Shown here: piece by piece, positions 34,744 through 42,276 of the stretch
Numbering within the stretch: the stretch's first letter is position 1
How the letters are laid out: the number at the start of each line of letters is the position of its first letter
Origin: an uncultured Pseudomonadota bacterium
GTDB taxonomy: Bacteria; Myxococcota_A; UBA796; SXON01
NCBI GenBank assembly: GCA_903900265.1
Contig: CAIUMM010000040.1
Location: 19,912-83,911 of the forward strand
Direction of reading: 5' to 3'
Length of the DNA: 64,000 nucleotides
Notes under the pieces: model-generated
What the model was told of the DNA's origin: nothing
The model's database searches: none
The model's input: only the letters and a program-made list of their open reading frames with translations
Program-made: the position numbers and the translations under genes

Positions 34744-35291
34744 TGAAAACCCAGCTTGCGCTCACCGTGCTGATCGCCCTGACGGGCTGCGCTCCGGCCG
34801 CCGCAGACATCGCAAAGGCGATCTCCTCGGACAACCCGGTCATGCGCGAAGACGGCGCGAAGATCGCGCAGAACTACGACGACCCGGTCGTCTGGGATGC
34901 GCTGGTCAAGACGCTCCAAGACAGCTCCCAAAAAACAAAGCTGAACGCGATCGAGTCGCTCGCTTACACCGAGGCGAAGCCCGCGGGTCCACAGCTCATC
35001 GACGTGCTGAAAAACGATCCCGACCCTCGGGTGAAGCGTGCCGCTGCGGACGCGCTGGGTCGCCTGTGCATCCTCGAGAGCGCCCCCGCGCTAGTCGAGT
35101 ACCTGAGCGGATTCTCGGCCGATGATCGCGAGCAGCTCGCCGGAATCTGGGCGCTGGGCAACCTCGGCGCGCAGGGTCTGGACGCAGAGACCAAGAAGAT
35201 CGTCCTCGAGACGCTGGTGCAAAAGCGCGAAAGCACCACCGACAAGTACGTGCTGTACAGCGCCAACTACGCGCTTCGAACCCTGCGTTAG
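34743..35291 (+). CDS. HEAT-repeat lipoprotein
   Basis: 182 residues with a signal peptide and lipobox (VLIALTGC). About four short helix pairs follow, including VKTLQDSSQKTKLNAIESLAY and LIDVLKNDPDPRVKRAAADALG, which fit HEAT/PBS-lyase-type repeats for protein binding. It starts with ATG at 34743, sharing its A with the TGA of the BY-kinase gene (TGATG), so its expression is coupled to EPS control. A role as an accessory scaffold of the EPS machinery is inference. It converges on the next gene, with overlapping stop codons. Confidence 0.75.
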   Translation: MKTQLALTVLIALTGCAPAAADIAKAISSDNPVMREDGAKIAQNYDDPVVWDALVKTLQDSSQKTKLNAIESLAYTEAKPAGPQLIDVLKNDPDPRVKRAAADALGRLCILESAPALVEYLSGFSADDREQLAGIWALGNLGAQGLDAETKKIVLETLVQKRESTTDKYVLYSANYALRTLR

Positions 35292-36214
35292 ACGAGAGCC
35301 TCCTCGGGTTCAACAGGCCGCAGCGGCGGAAACCCGGGACGCCTGAGGTAGGCCGCGAAAAAGCCGTCGCAGGCTCCGTCACGCACACAAAAGCGGCATC
35401 CTTCGTCTTTGTGAAACGCGACGACATCGGGGAAAAACAGCAAGGCCCGAGCCTGCTGTCGGTCTGCGTCCACATACCAACGGTTTCCGCTCCGGCGCAG
35501 GTCAGCCCCGAGATCCCCGAGGTAGCACGCCGGCAGCCCCTTGATCGCACACGGGACGCCGGCTGCTTTCAGGATCGCTACCGCGGGACGCAGCGCCGCC
35601 ACAGCGCGCGGCGCGGGCGGGAGCTCCCCGGGAGCGCCGCCGTCGACGGGGAACGGAAACGTGAAGGTGTGCCCGACTACGCACGCCGCCACCGCAGCGC
35701 GTGCGACGGCGGGCAAAAGCGCGAGCGAGCCGGCGTCCAGCACCGTGTTGGAGCTCGCGGCGAGCCCGATCGAGTGACACGCCGCGAGCGCATCGGCCGC
35801 AGTCACCAGCGCGCTGCCGCTCTCGCTCGGCTGGAGCGGCAACGTGACGAGATCAACCCGCGTATCTGCCCGTTGCACCGCCGCGAGGCGAAACCCCTCA
35901 AGGTCCTCGACCCCGGCGTGCAGCACGATGCGCGACACGCCCGCATCCCGCGCTCCCCGAATCATCTCGCCTAAGTCCGGACGGCTCGCGACCCCGACCC
36001 CCGACAGCACGAGGCCGGTCACCGGCAACCCCCGAGGCCCGCCGGCAGTAAAATAACGAACGTTGGCCACCACTTCTTCACAGGTCATCGACCGCGTAGG
36101 GACCGGTGCGCCCGCACGGACCCGACCGGGGTAGCTGCGTTGAACGCGGATTTGCACGACACGAGGGCGCTCCACAGCGCCAGAGCCCGTCCAGGTCAGC
36201 ACGAATCCCCCCAC
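35288..36214 (-). CDS. Radical-SAM-like protein without the N-terminal CxxxCxxC motif
   Basis: 308 residues. The middle has LVLSGVGVASRPDLGEMIRGARDAGVSRIVLHAG, which matches the strand-helix pattern of radical SAM TIM barrels (the GGEP-type strand reads SGVG here). The end has GVPCAIKGLPACYLGDL and DEGCRFCVRDGACDGFFAAYL, like the Cys-rich ends of radical SAM proteins. The usual CxxxCxxC that holds the SAM cluster is absent; a single C44 stands where it could be expected. It is therefore either degenerate or works without SAM. Start codons are uncertain: GTG at 36214 or GTG at 36202. It overlaps the upstream gene by 19 bases. Confidence 0.6.
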   Translation of the reverse strand: MGGFVLTWTGSGAVERPRVVQIRVQRSYPGRVRAGAPVPTRSMTCEEVVANVRYFTAGGPRGLPVTGLVLSGVGVASRPDLGEMIRGARDAGVSRIVLHAGVEDLEGFRLAAVQRADTRVDLVTLPLQPSESGSALVTAADALAACHSIGLAASSNTVLDAGSLALLPAVARAAVAACVVGHTFTFPFPVDGGAPGELPPAPRAVAALRPAVAILKAAGVPCAIKGLPACYLGDLGADLRRSGNRWYVDADRQQARALLFFPDVVAFHKDEGCRFCVRDGACDGFFAAYLRRPGFPPLRPVEPEEALV

Positions 36215-37062
36215 GTTCCTTCGGGGTCCTGCAACATCGCGTTCAGCCGCGTGAGGATGCGCCCGGCCATGACCCCATCGACGAGCCGATGGTCAAACAT
36301 GAAGCCGACCGGCAACACCGTGCCGATGACGATCTGCTCGACCCCTTGCGGATCCCGTTCGACCACCGCCGCGCGCTCCAACGGCGCCAAGCCGAAGATC
36401 GAGCCGATGTGGATGAGCTTCGATGGCGGTGAAAACGCGACCGAGCGAAAGCGCAGGCCGGGCGCATCTCCCAGCGCCGCGCCCACGTTGGTGATGAGCG
36501 TCGACAACGGGAACGTGCGAGCGAGCACTGCGGCTCCCGCGGGGTTGTGCGCGATGGAGGCCACCTGGGACAGCGCGAAGCGAAGCACGCGAGGACTGCG
36601 CTTTCCCAACTGCAAAATCGTTCGCACAAGGCCATTATCGCTCTTCCCCTCTCGCTCCTGGGCGACCTGCGGACGCAGGTTCTCGGCGACCTGACGCGGA
36701 TTCAACGTATCGACGTCCCGAAGCACGACCATCGAAAGCTCGCGATCGACGCCTGTTCCCAGCAGGTTGACGGGCATGACCACGTCGACGGTCGGCAAAT
36801 GGTGGATGCGGTTGTGAAAAATCCGGGCGTTGATCACGGGGTATTCACGGAACAGCTTCCCGACGGCGGCGGTGAACACGTGCTGCGTCGTGATGCGCGC
36901 CCCTTCGCGCGCGTTTTGGACCGCGATCCAGGCCAGTACACGCTCCCAGCGCACATCGACGGTGGTCATCACATAGGGTTCTCCATGCGGAACGTCGAAG
37001 ATCCAAAGCATGAACGAGCGCACGACGGAAGATGCGGCTGGGCGAGATGCAGCAGAGGTCAT
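36196..37062 (-). CDS. Lipoyl-less 2-oxoacid dehydrogenase E2-type acyltransferase
   Basis: 288 residues matching the catalytic domain of E2 acyltransferases: an N-terminal R-x-V-R-x-F-M-like segment, ITTQHVFTAAVGKLFREYPVINA near residue 57, and the active-site D-H-R-x-V-D-G at about 257 (FMFDHRLVDGVMAGRIL). There is no lipoyl domain, no E3-binding domain and no swinging arm. Such stand-alone catalytic domains may be acyltransferases for other substrates. ATG at 37062 is the first start. It overlaps the downstream radical-SAM-like gene, so the pair is likely one transcript with a shared purpose that cannot be read here. Confidence 0.75.
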   Translation of the reverse strand: MTSAASRPAASSVVRSFMLWIFDVPHGEPYVMTTVDVRWERVLAWIAVQNAREGARITTQHVFTAAVGKLFREYPVINARIFHNRIHHLPTVDVVMPVNLLGTGVDRELSMVVLRDVDTLNPRQVAENLRPQVAQEREGKSDNGLVRTILQLGKRSPRVLRFALSQVASIAHNPAGAAVLARTFPLSTLITNVGAALGDAPGLRFRSVAFSPPSKLIHIGSIFGLAPLERAAVVERDPQGVEQIVIGTVLPVGFMFDHRLVDGVMAGRILTRLNAMLQDPEGTWGDSC

Positions 37063-37082
37063 AGGCGCGGTGCTAACCCGCT

Positions 37083-37097
37083 CATCGTGCTACGATG
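37083..37097. other. Palindromic site in a divergent gap
   Basis: CATCGT and ACGATG form perfect arms around GCT, 20 bases upstream of the E2-like gene and 48 bases before the divergent M24 gene. The position suits an operator for one or both genes. No transcription factor is encoded next to it. Confidence 0.3.
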
Positions 37098-37145
37098 CGC
37101 AACCGACGCGTCCGCGCGTTCCCCGTTAGCCGTGAGCGTTGATTC

Positions 37146-37880
37146 GTGACCATCCCCGAGCAGTTTCGCCCTTTCGACGACGCCCAACGCCGAGCCATCG
37201 CGCTCACTTCGGACGTGGTGCGACGTCTGGAGGCGGGGATGAGCGAGCGTGACATTCACGAGCTGGCCGAGACACGGCTCGGGAGCCATGGATTTTCGGG
37301 CTGGTACCACGCTCCTGAGGTCAGGGTGCGCCCGTTCGGAGACGCCGGTCTGCTCCGGCGCCCAAGCGCCACAACGAAGCTCGAACCGGGCGACATGGTG
37401 AGCATCGACGTCGGTCCCGCCGACGGCTCCGCGTACGGAGATTTCGGCACCACCGTCACCTTCGCGGCGGCGGACGACACAGAAGCGACCGTGCTCTCCG
37501 TAGCCCGGGACTGCATCCGCGCCTCCTGCGGCTACTCCTCCCGGTGGAAGACCATGGGAGAGATCGTCATTTTTGCGCAGGCGTGGGCGGTCAACCACCG
37601 CATGACGCTCGCACAAAAAGAGAACGTCGGGCATCGAATCATCGGCAAAGAGGGCTGGACCTCAGTGGGCTTTCCGAAGAGCGCGCACGCCGCGACCTTG
37701 ATGCGCCGCAACCAACTGCACAGGTTGAACCCCACGAGGATGAGCGGCATGTTCGCGATTCGTCCCGAAGTGGACGACAAGGGACATCGGGCGAGCTTTG
37801 AGGAGATCGTCTACGTCGACGGAGACGCGAAGGGCGTGCTCGGTCGGGACTCGCTGGCCGAGGTCGGCACGCTCCCCTGA
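37146..37880 (+). CDS. M24-family metallopeptidase-like protein (aminopeptidase P/methionyl aminopeptidase fold)
   Basis: 244 residues with a single pita-bread domain. The likely metal ligands are D in VSIDVGP near 82, D in YGDFGTT near 93, H in ENVGHRIIG near 163, E in FAIRPEV near 208 and E in ASFEEIVYV near 220, so all five positions look filled. There is no N-terminal domain, and the His motif is GHRIIG rather than GHGIG or GTGHWLG, which leaves it unclear whether it cuts peptides. It starts with GTG at 37146 and diverges from the E2-like gene. It may be a creatinase-type or structural member of the family. Confidence 0.75.
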   Translation: MTIPEQFRPFDDAQRRAIALTSDVVRRLEAGMSERDIHELAETRLGSHGFSGWYHAPEVRVRPFGDAGLLRRPSATTKLEPGDMVSIDVGPADGSAYGDFGTTVTFAAADDTEATVLSVARDCIRASCGYSSRWKTMGEIVIFAQAWAVNHRMTLAQKENVGHRIIGKEGWTSVGFPKSAHAATLMRRNQLHRLNPTRMSGMFAIRPEVDDKGHRASFEEIVYVDGDAKGVLGRDSLAEVGTLP

Positions 37881-37888
37881 GCTCCGTT

Positions 37889-38569
37889 TCAGCCCTCGAC
37901 CTCACGGAGCGCGAGCATCGCGAGCTCCACTTCAGCAGCGGCTTTGGAGCTCGCGCTGGCGGGGCCGAACACCCGCTTGCCCAACACCAGCTCCACCCGC
38001 CACAAGCGCGCATGATCATTGCCCGTGCTGCCCGCGTCGCGGTACAGCGGCAGCGGCCTGCCCGCTTTCTGCTCGCGAGCTTGTAGCTGGCTTTTGAAGT
38101 CTACCGAAGGGGTTTCGATCCCCTCGATGCAGGCCTTGAAGGCATCCCCAAACTCGACGCGCACCGCATCGAAGCCGCCATCCTCATAGACCGCGCCGAT
38201 CAGCGCTTCGAGGCAGTCGGCGAGCACTTTTTCGCGCCCAGCCGTACCATCCCGCGATGCGCCCTTGCCGAGCCGCAAGGCGCTGCCGAGGTTCATCTGC
38301 CGAGCGAGGTCGGCGATGTGCGCGTTTCCGACGAGCCGACCCAGCGTGGGGGACAAGCTCCCCTCCGGCCAATCGGGAAATTCCTCATACAACAGCTCGG
38401 CGACGAGCAGCTTCAGGGCGGCATCGCCCAAGAACTCCAGGCGTTGGTTCGAGGGGACATGCGCCTCAGCCGCGTAGCTCGGGTGGGTCAGCGCGGTGAC
38501 CAACAAGCTGGGGTCCTTGAAGGCGTGCCGCAGGCCGGCGACGCCGCCGGGCGCGTCGGATGCGCTCAC
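37889..38569 (-). CDS. rnc: Ribonuclease III
   Basis: 226 residues. The RNase III signature NQRLEFLGDAALK is near residue 41, with the catalytic acids in EFLGDAA and in DCLEALIGAVYEDGG near 117. A double-strand RNA-binding domain follows (about 155-226; FKSQLQAREQKAGRPLPLY, SSKAAAEVELAMLAL). It processes rRNA and other RNA duplexes. The start is GTG at 38569, overlapping the mnmA stop (GTGA). It ends eight bases from the convergent M24 gene. Confidence 0.95.
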   Translation of the reverse strand: MSASDAPGGVAGLRHAFKDPSLLVTALTHPSYAAEAHVPSNQRLEFLGDAALKLLVAELLYEEFPDWPEGSLSPTLGRLVGNAHIADLARQMNLGSALRLGKGASRDGTAGREKVLADCLEALIGAVYEDGGFDAVRVEFGDAFKACIEGIETPSVDFKSQLQAREQKAGRPLPLYRDAGSTGNDHARLWRVELVLGKRVFGPASASSKAAAEVELAMLALREVEG

Positions 38570-39681
38570 GGCGACAACTCAGCCGCGTCTTCGGTCCATG
38601 CCTTGCGGATCGTAGCGCCGCCGAGCACCTCCGCTCCCGAGTACAACACCACAGCTTGTCCGGGGCTGGCCGCGCGCGCAGGCGCACGAAAGCGCAGGCG
38701 CACCTTGCGCTCCGCCGTCTCCTCAACAGTACAAGCAAGCCGCGCGCCCCGATGACGAACCCGCGCCTCCACCGGCTCCCCGGGCTCGGGCTTGCGAATC
38801 CAGTGCATGCCAATCGCGTCCAACCCGAGATGCGCGAGGCGAGAATTGGGGCCCACCGTCACGCGGCGCGACGCCGCATCGATGTTGAGCACGTACAACG
38901 GCCCGACTTCCGGGGTGCTTGAGATGCCCAGCCCACGGCGCTGTCCCACCGTGAACGCGTGGTACGCAGCGTGACGACCGAGCACGCGCCCGCTCTCGTC
39001 CACGATATCCCCGGCGTAGTCTTCGACCTCCACGCCCGAGGCCGCAGCGCGTTCCGCGACGTGACTCTCTACGAAGCGGGCGTGATCATCGTCCGGGATA
39101 AAGCACACCTCCATCGACTCCGGCTTCTGCGCCGTGCGCAGGCCCATGCGCTCCGCGTGGCCGCGCACCTCGGGCTTCGTCATCCCACCGAGCGGGAAAA
39201 GCGTACGTTCGAGCGCGTCAGGACGGATGGGGTACAGGAAGTAGGACTGGTCTTTGTCGGGGTCCGTCGCGCAATAGAGGCGGCCGTCGATCACGCGGGC
39301 ATAGTGGCCGGTGGCCAGCGCCTCTGCGCCGAGCGCACGAGCGCGCGACAACAGGATGTCGAACTTCAGCACGCCATTGCATTGTACGCAGGGGTTCGGA
39401 GTAAAACCAGCGAGGTAGTTATTGGCGAAGTCCGCCATGACCGCCTTGCTGAAGGCCTCCTGCAAGTTCAGCACGTAGAACGGGATCCCGAGTCGCGCCG
39501 CGACGGAGCGCGCGTCGAGCGCGTCATCGAGTCCGCAGCAATGCCCCGCCGGCGCCAACGTAGACGCAGGAGCATCGTGCAATTTCATGTGCACGCCGAT
39601 CACCTCGTGCCCCGCCTCCACAAGGAGGCCGGCCGCAACCGAGGAGTCGACCCCACCGCTCATAGCAACAACAATGCGCAT
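38566..39681 (-). CDS. mnmA: tRNA-specific 2-thiouridylase MnmA
   Basis: 371 residues. The PP-loop AMSGGVDSSVAAGLL is at residues 6-20; the first catalytic cysteine lies in NPCVQCNG near 96 and the second in EVCFIPDDD near 193. The C-terminal beta-barrel has ISSTPEVGPLYVLNID. It thiolates U34 of tRNA Lys, Glu and Gln using sulfur from the persulfide relay. ATG at 39681 is normal. It is coupled by overlap to rnc. The sequence has the full set of known catalytic residues. Confidence 0.97.
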   Translation of the reverse strand: MRIVVAMSGGVDSSVAAGLLVEAGHEVIGVHMKLHDAPASTLAPAGHCCGLDDALDARSVAARLGIPFYVLNLQEAFSKAVMADFANNYLAGFTPNPCVQCNGVLKFDILLSRARALGAEALATGHYARVIDGRLYCATDPDKDQSYFLYPIRPDALERTLFPLGGMTKPEVRGHAERMGLRTAQKPESMEVCFIPDDDHARFVESHVAERAAASGVEVEDYAGDIVDESGRVLGRHAAYHAFTVGQRRGLGISSTPEVGPLYVLNIDAASRRVTVGPNSRLAHLGLDAIGMHWIRKPEPGEPVEARVRHRGARLACTVEETAERKVRLRFRAPARAASPGQAVVLYSGAEVLGGATIRKAWTEDAAELSP

Positions 39682-39779
39682 CGCCCCCGCTTACCCCGAT
39701 GACGGGCGGGTTGCGCCCCCGAGACACAACCGCAGCACCTCCCCACAACCCGCCAATCGGCTTAGAAGCCCCTCACCGC

Positions 39780-41027
39780 ATGTCCAGACCTTCATTTTCG
39801 ACCAGCCGCCTTGTGATCGTCGCAACGCTCGCGCTCGCTGCCATCGGCATCGCGTGGGCGCGGGGACGCAAAAACGAAGCCGAGCCCGTAACGGCCTCCG
39901 AAGCCGAGACGAGCGCAGCGCCGGTCGTTCTGGAGCAGGCTGCCGCGGCGCCGCCCGCGCCAGCAGCTCCGCGACTGTTCACGCACGACGGGGCGAATCC
40001 CGCGCTCCCGGTCACGCTCGACGTGCTCCCGGCAGGCCTCGCCTCGATGTCGGCGCAAGGGTGCAACGCCTGCCACGCCGCGGCGCACGACACGTGGGCG
40101 ACCTCGCGCCACGCCCACGCATGGTCCGATCCGGTTTTTCAGGCCGCGATCGCCAGCGCCGGCGACAGCACCGCCTGCCAATCCTGCCACCTGCCCATCC
40201 AAGCGCAGCACGCCACGATCGCCACCGGCTACGTCGATGGCGCGATCTCGCGCCCCGAGCTCGTCGCAAACACTGCGTTTGACGCAGGCTTACGCGCAGA
40301 GGGTGTGACGTGCGTCGCATGTCACGTACGCACGCTCCCCGACGGCTCGGCCACCGTGCTCGGCTCGCGTCCATCGACCAACAGCCCGCACAGCGTCACC
40401 GTCACCGACGAGCTGAGCAAGTCCGAGCTGTGCGCCACCTGCCATGAAGTGACGTGGCCCGGGGCTGACAAGCCCTACTACGGGACCTACTCGGAGTGGA
40501 CGGCCTCGGGCTGGTCCAAGGCCGGCGTTACCTGCCAGAGCTGCCACATGGCGCCTACGACCGGGGCCCAGATTCCCGGCACCAACGGAAGCGGCGCCGC
40601 CCACACGTTCGCGGCGGATCCTGCCCGCGCGCTCTCGGCGCTGGTGCGGATGCCAGGGACGATCCACCGTAACGAGCCTTTCGACCTGACCCTCACGCTT
40701 CAGAACACCGGCGCGGGTCACTCCGTGCCCACCGGCAACCCTGCGAACACCGCGGTCGTGACCGTCGCGGTGCTGGACAGCGCAGGCAAGGAGCTGGCCG
40801 CAGCCTGGCCGCAGACCTTCGCGCGCACCGTCGAGGCCGTAGCGCCGTACAAGACGCTGACCGACACGCGCATCGCGTCGGGCGGACAAGCCAACGGCAC
40901 GCACCGCTTCACGCCGTCCGTCAAAGGGGCCGCGGGGTTGGGCACCGTCGAGGTGCGCCTCACGCTCGGGAACGGCAAGGCCGCGCGCACCGTCGTGCTC
41001 ACGAAGGTACCCGTCAGCGTGGAGTAG
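39780..41027 (+). CDS. Pentaheme cytochrome c (cytochrome c554-type)
   Basis: 415 residues. An uncleaved or cleaved signal segment lies near 9-25 (SRLVIVATLALAAIGIAW), followed by a Pro/Ala-rich linker. Five CxxCH heme sites occur: CNACH, CQSCH, CVACH, CATCH and CQSCH (about residues 97-260). HxxxHAH near the first site may supply axial ligands. The C-terminal third (about 295-415) is a beta-rich, Ig-like domain without hemes. The heme part matches the cytochrome c554/NrfB-type fold; it should carry electrons in the periplasm. The donor and acceptor are unknown. ATG at 39780 begins the signal; a longer frame has no better start. Confidence 0.85.
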   Translation: MSRPSFSTSRLVIVATLALAAIGIAWARGRKNEAEPVTASEAETSAAPVVLEQAAAAPPAPAAPRLFTHDGANPALPVTLDVLPAGLASMSAQGCNACHAAAHDTWATSRHAHAWSDPVFQAAIASAGDSTACQSCHLPIQAQHATIATGYVDGAISRPELVANTAFDAGLRAEGVTCVACHVRTLPDGSATVLGSRPSTNSPHSVTVTDELSKSELCATCHEVTWPGADKPYYGTYSEWTASGWSKAGVTCQSCHMAPTTGAQIPGTNGSGAAHTFAADPARALSALVRMPGTIHRNEPFDLTLTLQNTGAGHSVPTGNPANTAVVTVAVLDSAGKELAAAWPQTFARTVEAVAPYKTLTDTRIASGGQANGTHRFTPSVKGAAGLGTVEVRLTLGNGKAARTVVLTKVPVSVE

Positions 41028-41534
41028 TCAGGGCGCGGGTGTCAGGGCGCCGCGCACGACCACCGCGAGCACGACATCGCCTTCAGCCACGTACCCGTGG
41101 GTGACCGAAGCGTCGTTGTACAGCCGATCTCCCGCGCTCTCCCGCCGACCGTCGGCGAAGCGCATCGTGCCTTCAAGCACGACATACTCCTCTGAGCCAG
41201 CGTGGGAGTGCGCCGGAAAGTGCGCGCCCGACGCGACGCGAACGAGCCCGACATCGGCGCCCGTTGTGCGCGGCCCACCATCGAGATGAAAGGCGACCAC
41301 GCCCTCAAAATCGGTGTTGGACCAAGCCAAAGGCCGCTCAGCCTGCTGGAAGATCGTCTCTACCGCGTCTTCCCCAAGGTCCCAGAGCGCAGCAACACGC
41401 CCCCGCCACGCCCGCCAGCCCGGCGCCACCACGCTCCCCAACAGACGCTCGCGCAGCCCCGCCGAACGAAGGGGCTTCGGTACCGCCGCCAACGCGAGTC
41501 CGACGACCGCCGCGCTCTCGTTGTCCCGGCTCAT
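41028..41534 (-). CDS. ChrR-like cupin anti-sigma partner
   Basis: 168 residues. The C-terminal cupin (about 75-165) has PAHSHAGSEEYVVLEGTMRFADG, with metal-type His and Glu ligands, and later THGYVAEGD with a second His. A short N-terminal helix and a Pro-rich linker resemble the ChrR/RskA linker, but the Cys/His zinc-binding anti-sigma head (HxxxCxxC) is missing. It overlaps the ECF sigma gene by four bases, as ECF11/ChrR-type pairs do, and so probably senses redox or reactive-oxygen stress and controls that sigma factor. It abuts the convergent cytochrome gene. Confidence 0.8.
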   Translation of the reverse strand: MSRDNESAAVVGLALAAVPKPLRSAGLRERLLGSVVAPGWRAWRGRVAALWDLGEDAVETIFQQAERPLAWSNTDFEGVVAFHLDGGPRTTGADVGLVRVASGAHFPAHSHAGSEEYVVLEGTMRFADGRRESAGDRLYNDASVTHGYVAEGDVVLAVVVRGALTPAP

Positions 41535-42121
41535 GCGGCCCCCAACACGTTGCGCAAGCGCGCGAGCCCAGCCGCCATGCGTGATTTGACCGTACCTATG
41601 GGAATGGCGAGGTGCGCTGCGATCTCCGAGCTAGAGAGGCCGTCAAAATAGGCGCACTCCATCACGGCGCGCTGATCGCTGGTCAAGCCAGCGACCACCG
41701 CCCGTAAACGCTCGTGATCTCCCCGGTCGACGGCGTCTGGCGTAGCGTCCACCAGGCGATGCTCGACGCCGTCCAGCGGGTTCGCGCGCGCGCGGCCGGG
41801 CGATTTACAGCGGTCCAAGGCCCGGGAGCGCGTTCGCGTCACCAACCACGCACGCACGCTGCCTCGCGCCGCGTCGAAGTCGCCCGCCTTCCGCCAGACC
41901 TCGACGAACACGTCGTGGAGCAGGTCTTCCGCCTCTCCTTGGTTCTTCAAGATCCGCAGCCCTACGGCGAGCAACATGTCGGCGTAGCGGTCATAGAGCT
42001 GTCCGAGTGCGTGCTGATCTCCGGAGGCGACGCGCCGAACCAGCGCAGCGTCGAGTTCCGCGTCGGAATTGGCCGTGCTCCCTCCACGGGTTGCAGGCGC
42101 AGACTTCGAGGCGGAAGGCAT
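41531..42121 (-). CDS. ECF-type RNA polymerase sigma factor
   Basis: 196 residues. Region 2 covers about 40-95 (YDRYADMLLAVGLRILKNQGEAEDLLHDVFVEVWR split at 56), with DDLL replaced by EDLLHDVF. Region 4 covers about 130-185 (LTSDQRAVMECAYFDGLSSSEIAAHL; IPIGTVKSRMAAGLARLR). It pairs with the ChrR-like cupin gene, an ECF11-like arrangement that answers redox or singlet-oxygen stress. ATG at 42121 is chosen because it gives a normal region 1-2 N-terminus; longer frames exist but lack support. The 155-base upstream gap holds GATCC (42243-42247) and GTAC (42222-42225) on the minus strand, which could be an autoregulatory promoter but is weak. Confidence 0.85.
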   Translation of the reverse strand: MPSASKSAPATRGGSTANSDAELDAALVRRVASGDQHALGQLYDRYADMLLAVGLRILKNQGEAEDLLHDVFVEVWRKAGDFDAARGSVRAWLVTRTRSRALDRCKSPGRARANPLDGVEHRLVDATPDAVDRGDHERLRAVVAGLTSDQRAVMECAYFDGLSSSEIAAHLAIPIGTVKSRMAAGLARLRNVLGAA

Positions 42122-42276
42122 ACGGCCACCGGTAGCCGACCGGCGAGCGGATCGCCAACCCAGGTCGAAGCCGAGGAGCGGGGTCGAGGTGCGAGCGGGG
42201 AAAGCGACCATCACCCAACCGGTACGAGCGCGGCCGCACAACGGATCGCGGAAACTTCGGAGGAGACGGGGCGCGG

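Noticed and set aside
36196..37062. Reading the E2-like gene as part of a pyruvate dehydrogenase operon
   Set aside because: No E1 or E3 gene, and no lipoyl domain, is near.
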